From contig NZ_APVL01000023.1 of NCBI RefSeq assembly GCF_000565285.1, positions 1 to 55,698 of the forward strand: DNA of 55,698 nt, read 5' to 3'. The notes under the pieces are model-generated. The model did not search any database and was not told where the DNA came from. It saw nothing but the letters and a program-made list of their open reading frames with translations. The stretch is from Cytobacillus firmus DS1. GTDB lineage: Bacteria > Bacillota > Bacilli > Bacillales > Cytobacillaceae. Both the position numbers and the translations under genes were made by a program. Within the stretch, counting starts at the first letter, position 1. Every line of letters starts with the position of its first letter. This document shows positions 55,618 through 55,698 of the stretch, in pieces.

Positions 55618-55698
55618 TCTATTCGTATATATCGTAGTGTTTCGTCTATCAATGCTGTCCGTTGATTTCCGCTCCAGGCTGCTCGCTTTCCGCGGGGC
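55618..55698. repeat. Bacillaceae intergenic repeat, family A, second copy (cut by window end)
   Basis: Opens with cgtatatat and continues with TGTCCGTTGATTTCCGCTCC, then TCGCTTTCCGCGGGGC, the same order as at 37258-37306. It stands directly upstream of ilvC, inside what should be the ilv-leu operon, and runs off the window. Confidence 0.75.

Overview
The window reads as chromosome of a spore-forming, low-to-medium GC Firmicute of the Bacillaceae, perhaps near Cytobacillus or Mesobacillus; the genus is inferred from protein similarity and familiar intergenic repeats, not searched. The backbone follows the Bacillus subtilis order, nearly all on the minus strand: ilvC-leuABCD-ysoA-tig-clpX-lonB-lonA-ysxC, then hemAXCDBL-spoVID-ysxE-valS-folC, and finally comC, spoIIB, maf and radC. 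Sporulation genes (spoIIB, spoVID, ysxE, lonB with a good sigma-F promoter match) mark an endospore former.

The main departure from B. subtilis is between spoIIB and folC (about 2.8-22.6 kb). There B. subtilis has only comC; here comC sits inside a complete type IV pilus locus. A minus-strand series runs acidic membrane protein, PRC-barrel protein, VanW/G5-like protein, pilB, pilT, pilC, major pilin, comC/pilD, pilM, pilN, pilO, second prepilin, and ends at a strong terminator before spoIIB. A divergent plus-strand operon encodes three minor pilins (PilV-, PilW- and PilX-like, the last very large). Converging on it is a secreted 955-residue von Willebrand A protein, a plausible tip adhesin. 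Next comes a membrane GAF-GGDEF diguanylate cyclase with its own promoter. PilB carries two N-terminal MshEN-type c-di-GMP-binding motifs, so the cyclase and the extension motor probably form a local second-messenger circuit. PilT implies a retractable pilus. No secretin is present, as expected for a cell with one membrane.

Region by region: 1-1205 holds a damaged radC and maf; 1.3-1.55 kb a structured non-coding repeat; 1.7-2.8 kb spoIIB; 2.9-22.5 kb the pilus island and cyclase; 22.6-26.95 kb folC and valS with a T-box leader; 27.2-29.8 kb a small membrane protein, ysxE and spoVID; 29.9-30.1 kb three tandem hairpin repeats; 30.1-36.5 kb the heme operon; 36.8-39.8 kb a small membrane protein and a polar amino-acid ABC transporter not at this place in B. 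subtilis; 40.1-48.4 kb ysxC, the Lon proteases, clpX and tig; 48.5-55.6 kb ysoA and the 3' part of the ilv-leu operon. Two families of Bacillaceae intergenic repeats occur at least twice each (34.2 and 46.9 kb; 37.3 and 55.6 kb).

Several starts were moved from the longest frame to codons with a Shine-Dalgarno sequence (pilA, pilB, pilC, folC, spoVID, hemC, hemA, lonB, clpX, tig and others). All functions are from reading the sequence; no search was run.
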